Part shown: piece by piece, positions 7,823 through 13,535 of the stretch | Position numbering within the stretch: position 1 is the first letter of the stretch | Layout of the letters: the number at the start of each line of letters is the position of its first letter | Assembly (NCBI GenBank): GCA_937925595.1 | Contig: CALALQ010000041.1 | Location: 1-13,535, forward strand | DNA: 13,535 bases | Source: an uncultured Demequina sp. | GTDB lineage: Bacteria > Actinomycetota > Actinomycetes > Actinomycetales > Demequinaceae | Reading direction: 5' to 3' | Program-made: the position numbers and the translations under genes | The notes under the pieces: model-generated | The model's input: only the letters and a program-made list of their open reading frames with translations | Told to the model about the DNA's origin: nothing | The model's database searches: none

Positions 7823-7851
7823 TTGTTTCGTATGGCCAGTCAAAGTATGCC
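7823..7851 (+). promoter_or_regulatory. candidate promoter of the XRE regulator
   Basis: TTGTTT at 7823-7828 and TATGCC at 7846-7851 are separated by 17 bp and lie about 48 bp before the regulator's GTG start. The match to consensus is only moderate at -10. The inverted repeat at 7829-7856 overlaps the spacer and -10, as expected for an autoregulated repressor gene. Confidence 0.3.
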
Positions 7852-7856
7852 ATACG
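7829..7856. promoter_or_regulatory. inverted repeat, candidate operator for the XRE regulator
   Basis: CGTATGGC at 7829-7836 and its exact reverse complement GCCATACG at 7849-7856 are separated by 12 bp, so the half-site centres are 20 bp apart, close to two helical turns. It sits between the divergent XRE gene and the leftward gene that begins near 7779. A dimeric HTH regulator bound here could control both directions. The structure is seen directly; binding is inference. Confidence 0.5.
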
Positions 7857-7898
7857 GACTAGGCAGTGCTGACGGAGCAGTCCGGCGAGGCTTGAAGA

Positions 7899-8183
7899 GT
7901 GCCCCGTCGAGACGATCACGCAGACTCTGAGTGGAGTCGTTACGCGGCGCGTTTGGCAATCTCGCTGCAGACCGCACGTATTAGCGCTGGACTGAGCCAG
8001 GAGCAGGTTGCGTATCGAACAGGACTCTCTCGATACACGTATCAGAAGTACGAGCGGGGCGAGTCACGACCCGGAATGCCGGCCAACCCGACCCTGCGCT
8101 CGGTGCTCGCAATCGCGCAAGCACTTGAAGTCTCACTCGAGGATCTGATGCCTGCGCCGCGGCCAGATCTTCGCGTTCGATAG
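7899..8183 (+). CDS. XRE-family HTH transcriptional regulator
   Basis: A 94-aa, single-domain Cro/CI-type DNA-binding protein. The helix-turn-helix is clear: SQEQVAYRTGLSRYTYQKYE at about 33-52, followed by a conserved ERGESRPG-type turn and a last helix LRSVLAIAQALEVSLEDL. The GTG at 7899 is preceded by GAGG at 7887-7890 with a suitable spacing of eight bases. There is no effector or peptidase domain, so it is a simple repressor or activator. It is divergent from the 7270-7779 gene and convergent with the Pycsar operon. The inverted repeat just upstream is its likely operator. Whether it also controls the Pycsar genes cannot be seen. Confidence 0.88.
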   Translation: MPRRDDHADSEWSRYAARLAISLQTARISAGLSQEQVAYRTGLSRYTYQKYERGESRPGMPANPTLRSVLAIAQALEVSLEDLMPAPRPDLRVR

Positions 8184-8193
8184 TCCCCGACTG

Positions 8194-8211
8194 TGGTCCG
8201 GTCTCGGACCA
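8194..8211. terminator. hairpin between convergent XRE and Pycsar genes
   Basis: TGGTCCG and CGGACCA form a perfect 7-bp stem with a GTCT loop, starting 11 bases after the XRE stop and lying about 105 bases downstream of the end of the PycTM gene. No T-run follows on either strand, so a classical intrinsic terminator is not certain, but the position fits a two-way transcription stop. Confidence 0.4.
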
Positions 8212-8316
8212 TGTGCATCGATCGCGTACGTCGTCACTCCGCTGAATAGCGCTCCACCTCGCGAGAGCTGATGCTCGCAGCTGGGTCCTGTCGGGATGCG
8301 CGGTCAGGGACCCGGA

Positions 8317-8832
8317 CTACAGGCCCAACGCAAGCACAGATGCAACCACGACCAGCAATACGGCGAAGGCGATGAAGATGACGAAGCTGACCACCGCAGT
8401 TCGACATGCATCAAACTTCTGACGCGCTGCCCTGGCGAGAACGAGCACCTGGTCCCAAGCGTCATCATGGGCTGGGACGGCAAAGAGATGATCGTCCAGG
8501 TCCTCACGCGAAGCGTGGGCGAGCAGAGGCCAGGAAAAACGATTCACGGAACCTTCCGCGGTCCCGGTAGGCATGAGCGCGCGCGCGAGGCTTCCTAGGG
8601 TGATGGCAAAGAAGGTCGTCGCTACTATCACGAGGAAACCCACGACGATCGCGGCTGTGGTTCCGCGCTGAATGGCCTCAATGACGGTCGAGCTGTTCGC
8701 AAGAGTGAGAGTGAGAACTACACCGAGCGCGGCCATCAAGATCGTTGCCTTGGTGTCGGCAAACCTCACCCAGTTCGCGACTTGGTCAAGAGCCTGGTGC
8801 GCGCCCTCCGACGTGTCATGCTTACGCCGCAT
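8317..8832 (-). CDS. Pycsar effector, three-helix membrane protein (PycTM-like)
   Basis: A 171-aa membrane protein of the Pycsar effector family (DUF5706-like). The N-terminal signature ALDQVANWVRFADTKAT (about 14-30) leads into transmembrane helix 1 (about 28-46). A second helix follows at about 59-82, and a third at about 146-169 ends the protein. Between helices 2 and 3 lies a cytoplasmic loop containing NRFSWPLLAH and a helix with ARAARQKF. In known Pycsar systems this protein senses the cyclic pyrimidine nucleotide made by PycC and disrupts the inner membrane, stopping growth of the infected cell. It is the last gene of the operon and its ATG overlaps the end of the E2-like gene by 11 bp. 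The in-operon cyclase makes the assignment strong. Confidence 0.9.
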   Translation of the reverse strand: MRRKHDTSEGAHQALDQVANWVRFADTKATILMAALGVVLTLTLANSSTVIEAIQRGTTAAIVVGFLVIVATTFFAITLGSLARALMPTGTAEGSVNRFSWPLLAHASREDLDDHLFAVPAHDDAWDQVLVLARAARQKFDACRTAVVSFVIFIAFAVLLVVVASVLALGL

Positions 8833-9442
8833 CAGGCTGAGCGCCTTCCGTCGGCCAACGCTGGATGATCCGCCATTCGGTGTAGGCGGCGAGCCAGTGC
8901 GCCGCCCAGGCGATTACTGTGGCAACCGTATGAGTGGACGGATCCCAGTCGGACTGGTCGGCTACGCACAATGAACCATTGAGGTACAGGTGTGGCGAAG
9001 GAATCCACCGTCCTGCGCGTGCGATTCCCAGTTGGGGTCCCCCGAGTACTCGCACGGATGGCAACCCTTGATCGATGCGCGTCGACACTTGGATAACGAA
9101 GCGCCCCCGACCGGTATCGATGCACCCCGTCCACACGGGCGGCCGCTCGTCATCAATGGACATTCGGACGAAGCGCGGGAACGCAATGGCGAGCGCGCGG
9201 TCATGCCGGTCGAGTGCGTCCGGATCGTCCCACCAGTGAACTCCGGTGGGCGCGTCACCCGCCGGCTCGTCGATCCCACCGTGGAACGTATGCCGAACCA
9301 CGGGGCTGACGGCTCCGTGCTGCGGGTGTGTGTAGCCGAAGCCGGGCGAACCGCTGACCCCATCGAACAGGATCAGCCCGTCCGCGGTCACGAATCGCCG
9401 GTCCTTCACACCAAAATGACTAAGCAATGCCGCGATGGTCAT
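8822..9442 (-). CDS. E2/UBC-fold conjugating-enzyme-like protein inside a Pycsar operon
   Basis: A 206-aa protein whose C-terminal half matches the pattern of bacterial E2-like (UBC-fold) proteins of CBASS and related operons: PSPHLYLNGSLCV (His151, candidate catalytic Cys159), then Trp166 in SDWDP, a helix with WAAHWLAAYTEW (Trp183, Tyr187, Trp190) and a closing RWP (196-197). In CBASS such proteins attach the C terminus of the signal synthase to targets. The first 90 residues are less familiar. No E1, JAB protease or ubiquitin-like gene is in the window, so it would act alone, as in short type II CBASS. The ATG overlaps the PycC stop as ATGA and is preceded by a strong GGGGAGG, so it is firmly in the operon. 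Assignment is by motif only. Partner and substrate are unknown; the cyclase or the effector are the obvious candidates. Confidence 0.68.
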   Translation of the reverse strand: MTIAALLSHFGVKDRRFVTADGLILFDGVSGSPGFGYTHPQHGAVSPVVRHTFHGGIDEPAGDAPTGVHWWDDPDALDRHDRALAIAFPRFVRMSIDDERPPVWTGCIDTGRGRFVIQVSTRIDQGLPSVRVLGGPQLGIARAGRWIPSPHLYLNGSLCVADQSDWDPSTHTVATVIAWAAHWLAAYTEWRIIQRWPTEGAQPDAA

Positions 9443-10257
9443 GATTTCCTCCCCAAGACATTTGAACTGGGAACGCCGCCAAGCTCTTCAGGCACCTTGC
9501 CCAGGTGGGCCAGCGCGCGTCGCCATCGGAAGTCGTAGAAGTGGTAGTACTCGCGTCGTTCCCGTCTCCTGTACTCCTTGGGAGACTTCGGGTGAGTAGA
9601 GAACTCCAGGTTCGTGGGGAGAGCCCGCCTAAGCCCCTGGCCGACGACGACCTCCCACGAATCCGCCACCTTTTCGCATTTGGCAGCGAAGTTAGCGGCA
9701 AAGCCCAGCGCGTTGATCTCGCTGTGGGCCTCGCTTCCAGTACGGATGAAAGTGATGGGTCCGGCATCAGCCCCTGCGCGCGCCTGAACATGCTCCATAC
9801 CCTTGCTGTCCAGCCAAGGGTTGACGCCGTTTTCCACCGCGTCGAGCGCGAAAGCGCAGGCGCCGAGGGCCAGGGCCGCGGACAGCTCCGGAGGACCGCC
9901 GAAGCCTGCGAAGAGCCCGTCCCCCCTTAGCCCAAGTGCGTGACCGCCGAACTGCGTGACGGTCTCGATGAAACCGGACAGGACTGCGTGAGCGAGGTCG
10001 ACCACATCGTCTTGGTCGTCCCAGAACGTTCGCCCCGTGAAATCAGTCAGGTCAAGGAACACGATGGACATCGGGAGCGTCTGTCGTTCACCCAGCCCGA
10101 GCGACTGCACGTCCGGATGTCCAAGGCTCTTCTCAAGGCTGCGGTACGCAGCCATTGCGTTCCCGTTGCTGAACATGGCGTACGAGCGTGCTCGCTGGCG
10201 CGTGTTGAAATCGTCAGCGACGGTCCGCGTGAACTGTGCTTGGTCGAACGTGCTCAT
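9439..10257 (-). CDS. pycC: Pycsar class III nucleotide cyclase (PycC-like)
   Basis: A 272-aa soluble class III cyclase. The catalytic domain spans about residues 62-215. SIVFLDLTDFTG holds the first metal-binding Asp69, LRGDGLFAGFG holds the second, Asp113, and GADAGPITF and ALGFAANFAAK follow in the usual order. Asn189 occupies the transition-state position; four residues later there is Lys193 where classical adenylate cyclases have Arg. In Pycsar such enzymes make 3',5'-cyclic CMP or UMP on phage infection; which base is used here cannot be read with confidence. A basic, Tyr-rich tail (about 222-243, YRRRERREYYHFYDF) follows the domain. The ATG is preceded by GGGAGGGAGG. It is first in a three-gene operon with the E2-like gene and the PycTM-like effector, and that context separates it from a signalling adenylate cyclase. 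Confidence 0.88.
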   Translation of the reverse strand: MSTFDQAQFTRTVADDFNTRQRARSYAMFSNGNAMAAYRSLEKSLGHPDVQSLGLGERQTLPMSIVFLDLTDFTGRTFWDDQDDVVDLAHAVLSGFIETVTQFGGHALGLRGDGLFAGFGGPPELSAALALGACAFALDAVENGVNPWLDSKGMEHVQARAGADAGPITFIRTGSEAHSEINALGFAANFAAKCEKVADSWEVVVGQGLRRALPTNLEFSTHPKSPKEYRRRERREYYHFYDFRWRRALAHLGKVPEELGGVPSSNVLGRKS

Positions 10258-10854
10258 CGCGCCTCCCTCCCCTGAACGCTAGACGGGGGTACGGACATCG
10301 CAGTGCTGCGTGCGAGACGTCGCGTTTCCGCGTAGGCCCGACGCGGGCCGCACCCCGAACCGTTTGGCGCAGACAACCCCATCAGACTTGGTGCAACAGG
10401 ATCCATGTGCGATGTCCTCTCGAAGCACCGGGGCCTCCTCGTCAGCCGCAAGTCCGCGCAAATGTCGAAGCTTCGTCTTTCGAAGAGCCAATCTCAGACG
10501 GAAAATCTCGTAGATCCGCCCTCGACCCCAGCCCCTGACCTGTCTCCGAGCTCAGGTTGCGCTCGGGGTCTCGGTGCTTGTTGGGCCCAGTCTTACCCTC
10601 ATCACGCAAGACCTCTGTTTTCGACACGCCGTAGACCAATACCAGCGATTGCCCCGACGCCCCCTAGTGCCTTAGCCCCGCACATGTGGGCATCGCGCGA
10701 GGGCTGACGTCTGGACGATGTGCTGTCGGACGTCGCTCACAAGTTCATTGCGACCGGAGGGGGTGGAGCCCGATGGTGGCACCTCTTGTTCCCTCAGCCG
10801 TGGATCGCCAACTTGTGAGTCGCGGCTGAGGGATGCTGGCGAGGCGCCTACCGA
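10258..10854. other. 597-bp region without a convincing gene; Pycsar upstream region and inverted repeats
   Basis: This region holds the ribosome binding site and presumably the promoter of the Pycsar operon at its left end; no good -35/-10 pair was found. It contains a small hairpin GCCCG-ACG-CGGGC at 10336-10348, the 10-bp palindrome CGAAGCTTCG with further CGAAG copies at about 10420-10485, and two interlocking inverted repeats near 10736-10833. Short open frames on both strands lack protein-like character. The amount of dyad symmetry is unusual and may mark a regulatory RNA, an element end or the remains of an older insertion. Confidence 0.4.
10790..10833. terminator. 11-bp inverted repeat just after the 805-aa gene
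   Basis: TCCCTCAGCCG at 10790-10800 is repeated exactly in reverse complement at 10823-10833, with a 22-base loop. It begins 21 bases past the stop of the leftward 805-aa gene, where a terminator is expected. The long loop and the absence of a T-run make a recombinase or other protein binding site an alternative. Confidence 0.4.
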
Positions 10855-13272
10855 TCAGCGGGCAGAGGTCGAGGCCTCCAGGTCAGCACCGGAATCAGGC
10901 AACTGCGCCGCCGAAGACGGGTTGGCCGGCTCAGGTCGATGCACGAAGTTGTTCCAGTATTTGGCGTACAGCGAGTCGAACCCCTCCCGAAACCTGAGCA
11001 TCTCGTTTGGCGCCGCGAAGACCGCCCCCTGCATTAGATAGACCCTCGAGTGGAGCGACGGCATGCCAAGCAACTCGTAACTCGATGGACCCACCACCCG
11101 AATGTCCGTGCCGTTAGCGCGGAGCAACGTGCTTTGACGACCCCACCGGTCGGTCTCGCTCGACACCACCTCGAACGTCGCGCGGACGCATCCGATCTCC
11201 TCGAGAGAGCGGAGAACCGTGCGCGCTTCATCCAGCGCAGCGTTCACCTCCCGCGCGGTGGGTGTGCGCTGTTCGCCTTCCGCGTGAAGTAGTCCGTTGC
11301 GGGCCCGCAAGATGCCTGAGTCGTTCAGCTTGGTACTCACATCTCGAAGAGTCGAACGCAGGTTCACTTGCGAAGCGGCTGTCAAGTCCAGATATGGGAT
11401 TGTGTGCGCGAAAGGGAAGCGCTGTAGGTCCGTTTGCTTCACGAATCTTGGGAAGTCCTCGGTGTCACGAAGGAAGTCTGACTCGCGCAACCTCAGATAC
11501 TCAAGGTGATTTGATAACCGTAGGAACCCTTGGACCAGCTGCCTAAGCTCCGGCCTGTCGCTCAAGTCATTCCGTCCGACACCCTCCTTGCGCTCGACGG
11601 AGCCGTTCAAGGTCTCGATTGCGAACTTTCGCGCTGACTTCACGTGGAACTCGAATGGTCGGCCCGACGTTGCGTGGTCAGTCAGCAGCGCCCAGGTTGC
11701 AAAGACGAGCGAGTCGAAAAGGTGGCGTTCGAGCGCGACGGAGTAGTTGGAAACGACAGCACGCAAGGCCTCTTCCGTTGAATCTGTGACTGCAGGCGCG
11801 GTGACCACGAACCGCTCGAGGGCGGTGTGGTTCGTCCAGTAGTTATCGCGAACGTCAGGGCGCCGGCGCGGGGCGAACCCGAGTTTCCAAAGCAGCGTGT
11901 CGAGGAAGGTCTCATCGTCACCGTCGTAGGCCAGTCCCAAGACCTCCGCAGCCTTCTTCGCGTTCGATTCCCGAGACAGAACGAGCGTTGACAAGATGTC
12001 TCTGGGACTCGCCGTGCGAAGGAAACCCTCTAGCCGTTCTTCAGCAGTGGCGCCGGGTCGCTCGCGAAGAAGCCAAGCAAGGTCATTCATCTCATCGGGA
12101 GATGACGAGTCAAACATGGAGCGTGCGAGAGAGGTAAGTCGCAGGAGCGTGACCGCGGAGTTTCCCGGCATGACCCGATAGCCCATACCGCTCAACTCGG
12201 AACGGAGCTCCCATCCACCCGACCGCTCTCGATGATTTACGACGGGCTTTCGCACTTCGCCGTCTGGCACGATGATCGCACCGGAACGAACCACCTGGTC
12301 CAGTACCTCAGCGAGAAATCCATCGGGCTCTGTGAGCAACAGATTGAGTAGGCTCGCGCGGTCAAGACCTGGAGCCCACTTCGAGACATCCCCACGAAGT
12401 CCGAACTTGACGGCCCAGTCACGGGTACGTCCTTGTGACGATTCCCACACCCGCTTCAGCAGCGTGCGGAGTTCCTTGTCATGAAGGCCGTCCCCTAGCA
12501 GGAACGGCAGCGTCGAGAGATCGTTGATCTCGTACGGGTTGTACCGGTCCTCAACGAGGTCCGATGCGAATCCGGACCAATCCGAGGGCTCCGCCGAGAA
12601 CTGTCTCAGCACGCGACTTGCGGCAGGTCTGTGCTGGTTTTCCCCTGCTTCTCGGCTCGTTGAGAGTGCTACTCGGTGCACTGCCGAACATGCGATATCG
12701 CTGCAATGCTGCAGCGGGATATCCGTTGAAGGATAGAGATTCCTCTCAAAGCCGAGGCGCCACATGCCGAAAGGTCCAATGAGGAAACGACCGTCATGGA
12801 ACACGCCCTGAGGCTTGTCCTGAAGTAGTCGCATGGTGTCGCCATGCTTCAACTCACGCCGCTCCTCTGGAGCAATACGCACTGCCTCGTCGTAGAGGTC
12901 GCGTCCAAAGACCATTGGAAAAAGGATTCGTTTGTCGCGAATCATGTCCGAGATGGCTTCTTCGAGCTTGCTCAGATCTATCCGCTCGATGTCAATCAAC
13001 GGATCGACGTGGGTGAGAGACAGTAGGCAAAGAAGGTTTGCGTCCTTGGTCTCCACCGACTCATTTGCAACCAGTTGGTGTCGGAGCTTCTTGCCTGAAT
13101 CGGATAGCAGGATCGCGCGGTTGAGTTCGTCGGAAGCTTTGAAGTCTGACGTGATGATCGAGTGCGTCAGAATGTGCACGAGCGTACGTAAATCAAGGAA
13201 ACGCTCTCGCCACTCTTTGTCTGGATAATCCGCCGCCAACTCGACACGTGTGCGCGCGCCCGAGGAAGACAT
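10855..13272 (-). CDS. large protein of unknown family with HEPN-type R-x4-H motif
   Basis: An 805-aa protein, soluble and without signal peptide or membrane helices. I do not recognise the family. Two features stand out. First, ILRARNGLLHAEG at about 654-666 contains Arg658-Asn-x3-His663, the RNxxxH signature of HEPN ribonucleases, set between predicted helices (LRSTLRDVSTKL before, AREVNAALDEARTVLRSLEE after) as in a HEPN bundle. Second, LQHCSDIACSAVHRV at about 187-201 has His189, Cys190, Cys195 and His199, which could bind a metal. The rest is alpha-helical in character with no P-loop, helicase or nuclease motif. A 70-residue domain with beta character (about 697-765) follows the HEPN-like part. 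By analogy it may be an RNA-cleaving toxin or antiphage effector; this is inference from the motif and the Pycsar neighbour. ATG 13272 has only a weak GGGG ahead. It seems to be transcribed alone. Confidence 0.72.
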   Translation of the reverse strand: MSSSGARTRVELAADYPDKEWRERFLDLRTLVHILTHSIITSDFKASDELNRAILLSDSGKKLRHQLVANESVETKDANLLCLLSLTHVDPLIDIERIDLSKLEEAISDMIRDKRILFPMVFGRDLYDEAVRIAPEERRELKHGDTMRLLQDKPQGVFHDGRFLIGPFGMWRLGFERNLYPSTDIPLQHCSDIACSAVHRVALSTSREAGENQHRPAASRVLRQFSAEPSDWSGFASDLVEDRYNPYEINDLSTLPFLLGDGLHDKELRTLLKRVWESSQGRTRDWAVKFGLRGDVSKWAPGLDRASLLNLLLTEPDGFLAEVLDQVVRSGAIIVPDGEVRKPVVNHRERSGGWELRSELSGMGYRVMPGNSAVTLLRLTSLARSMFDSSSPDEMNDLAWLLRERPGATAEERLEGFLRTASPRDILSTLVLSRESNAKKAAEVLGLAYDGDDETFLDTLLWKLGFAPRRRPDVRDNYWTNHTALERFVVTAPAVTDSTEEALRAVVSNYSVALERHLFDSLVFATWALLTDHATSGRPFEFHVKSARKFAIETLNGSVERKEGVGRNDLSDRPELRQLVQGFLRLSNHLEYLRLRESDFLRDTEDFPRFVKQTDLQRFPFAHTIPYLDLTAASQVNLRSTLRDVSTKLNDSGILRARNGLLHAEGEQRTPTAREVNAALDEARTVLRSLEEIGCVRATFEVVSSETDRWGRQSTLLRANGTDIRVVGPSSYELLGMPSLHSRVYLMQGAVFAAPNEMLRFREGFDSLYAKYWNNFVHRPEPANPSSAAQLPDSGADLEASTSAR

Positions 13273-13535
13273 TTGGCCCCACTTTCACGATCCCCTGCTG
13301 TTTGCTCAGACGCTACAGGTATGAGCGACCTCCACGGACGTAAAGTTCTTGTTCAGACGACACATCGGCGTATCCCCGAGATAGTGACGGGCGCGCCGAG
13401 GTCGCCCTCCACCTAGGACTCGCGCGACGCGCCAGCCCGCGCCGTGTGTCTCATGAGACATGCGTTTGACACATAGATGCTGGAACGTCTCCGCGGTCGT
13501 CCGGCGCCCATCGCGCTCTCACCCGCCGGCTGTTC
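13273..13535. other. upstream region of the 805-aa gene; no gene seen
   Basis: These 263 bases hold the 5' region of the leftward 805-aa gene and the palindrome near 13447. No convincing promoter hexamers and no open frame of protein-like character were found. A 31-codon + strand frame begins at ATG 13321 but has nothing to support it. Confidence 0.4.
13447..13460. repeat. perfect 14-bp palindrome near the right edge
   Basis: TGTCTCATGAGACA is its own reverse complement. It sits inside a wider, imperfect pair TGTGTC (13445-13450) and GACACA (13468-13473). It may be an operator for a gene beyond the window, or the end of an IS-like element, some of which start with TGT and end with ACA. It is about 175 bp upstream of the 805-aa gene. 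Confidence 0.4.

Noticed and set aside
8317..10257. CBASS operon, because of the E2-like gene
   Set aside because: The synthase has class III cyclase motifs (FLDLTDFT, RGDG), not a CD-NTase GS...DxD site, and the effector matches the Pycsar membrane family.
10279..10491. 70-codon - strand frame starting at TTG before the Pycsar operon
   Set aside because: There is no ribosome binding site, no motif and a TTG start; it may be part of the operon's leader. Not strong enough to list as a gene.
13321..13416. 31-codon + strand frame near the right edge
   Set aside because: Very short, with no clear ribosome binding site or protein character.
1..13535. tRNA genes, rRNA, CRISPR repeats or toxin-antitoxin pair
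   Set aside because: No cloverleaf with a T-arm, no spaced direct-repeat array and no second small gene pairing with the XRE regulator as a known toxin were seen.

Overview
The window is GC-rich, with GTG and TTG starts, compact overlapping genes and strong third-position GC. This suggests a high-GC actinobacterium; I cannot name a genus. No rRNA, tRNA, CRISPR array or housekeeping gene was found. The content looks like a mobile, defence-carrying accessory island.

Left part (about 158-5767, + strand): four tightly coupled genes encode two tyrosine recombinases with complete catalytic sets, a third recombinase-fold protein between them that lacks the first catalytic arginine, and a small HTH/coiled-coil protein. 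The order matches the intA-tfp-intB-srap core of strand-biased circularizing integrative elements (SEs), and is also related to Tn554 tnpA-tnpB-tnpC. This is probably the integration/excision module of the element.

Middle part (about 5768-8211): a leftward group holds a HAD-superfamily protein of the type linked to RNA repair, a conserved-looking hypothetical protein, and perhaps two very small overlapping ORFs. A small XRE-type regulator is divergent from them. Between the divergent genes lies an 8-bp inverted repeat that looks like the regulator's operator. A hairpin follows the regulator.

Right-middle part (8317-10257, - strand): a three-gene operon encodes a class III nucleotide cyclase (PycC-like), an E2/UBC-fold protein with a candidate catalytic cysteine, and a three-helix membrane effector (PycTM-like). 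The outer two genes define a Pycsar antiphage system: the cyclase makes a cyclic pyrimidine nucleotide on infection and the membrane protein then damages the membrane. The E2-like gene between them is the most striking feature of the window. It recalls short type II CBASS, where an E2 without E1 acts on the signal synthase, but here it sits in a Pycsar operon.

Right part (10258-13535): about 600 bp without a convincing gene, containing inverted repeats, separates the Pycsar operon from an 805-residue protein on the - strand. That protein has no recognisable overall family but carries an R-x4-H motif of HEPN ribonucleases and a His/Cys cluster, and may be a further defence effector. The last 263 bp hold its upstream region and a perfect 14-bp palindrome.
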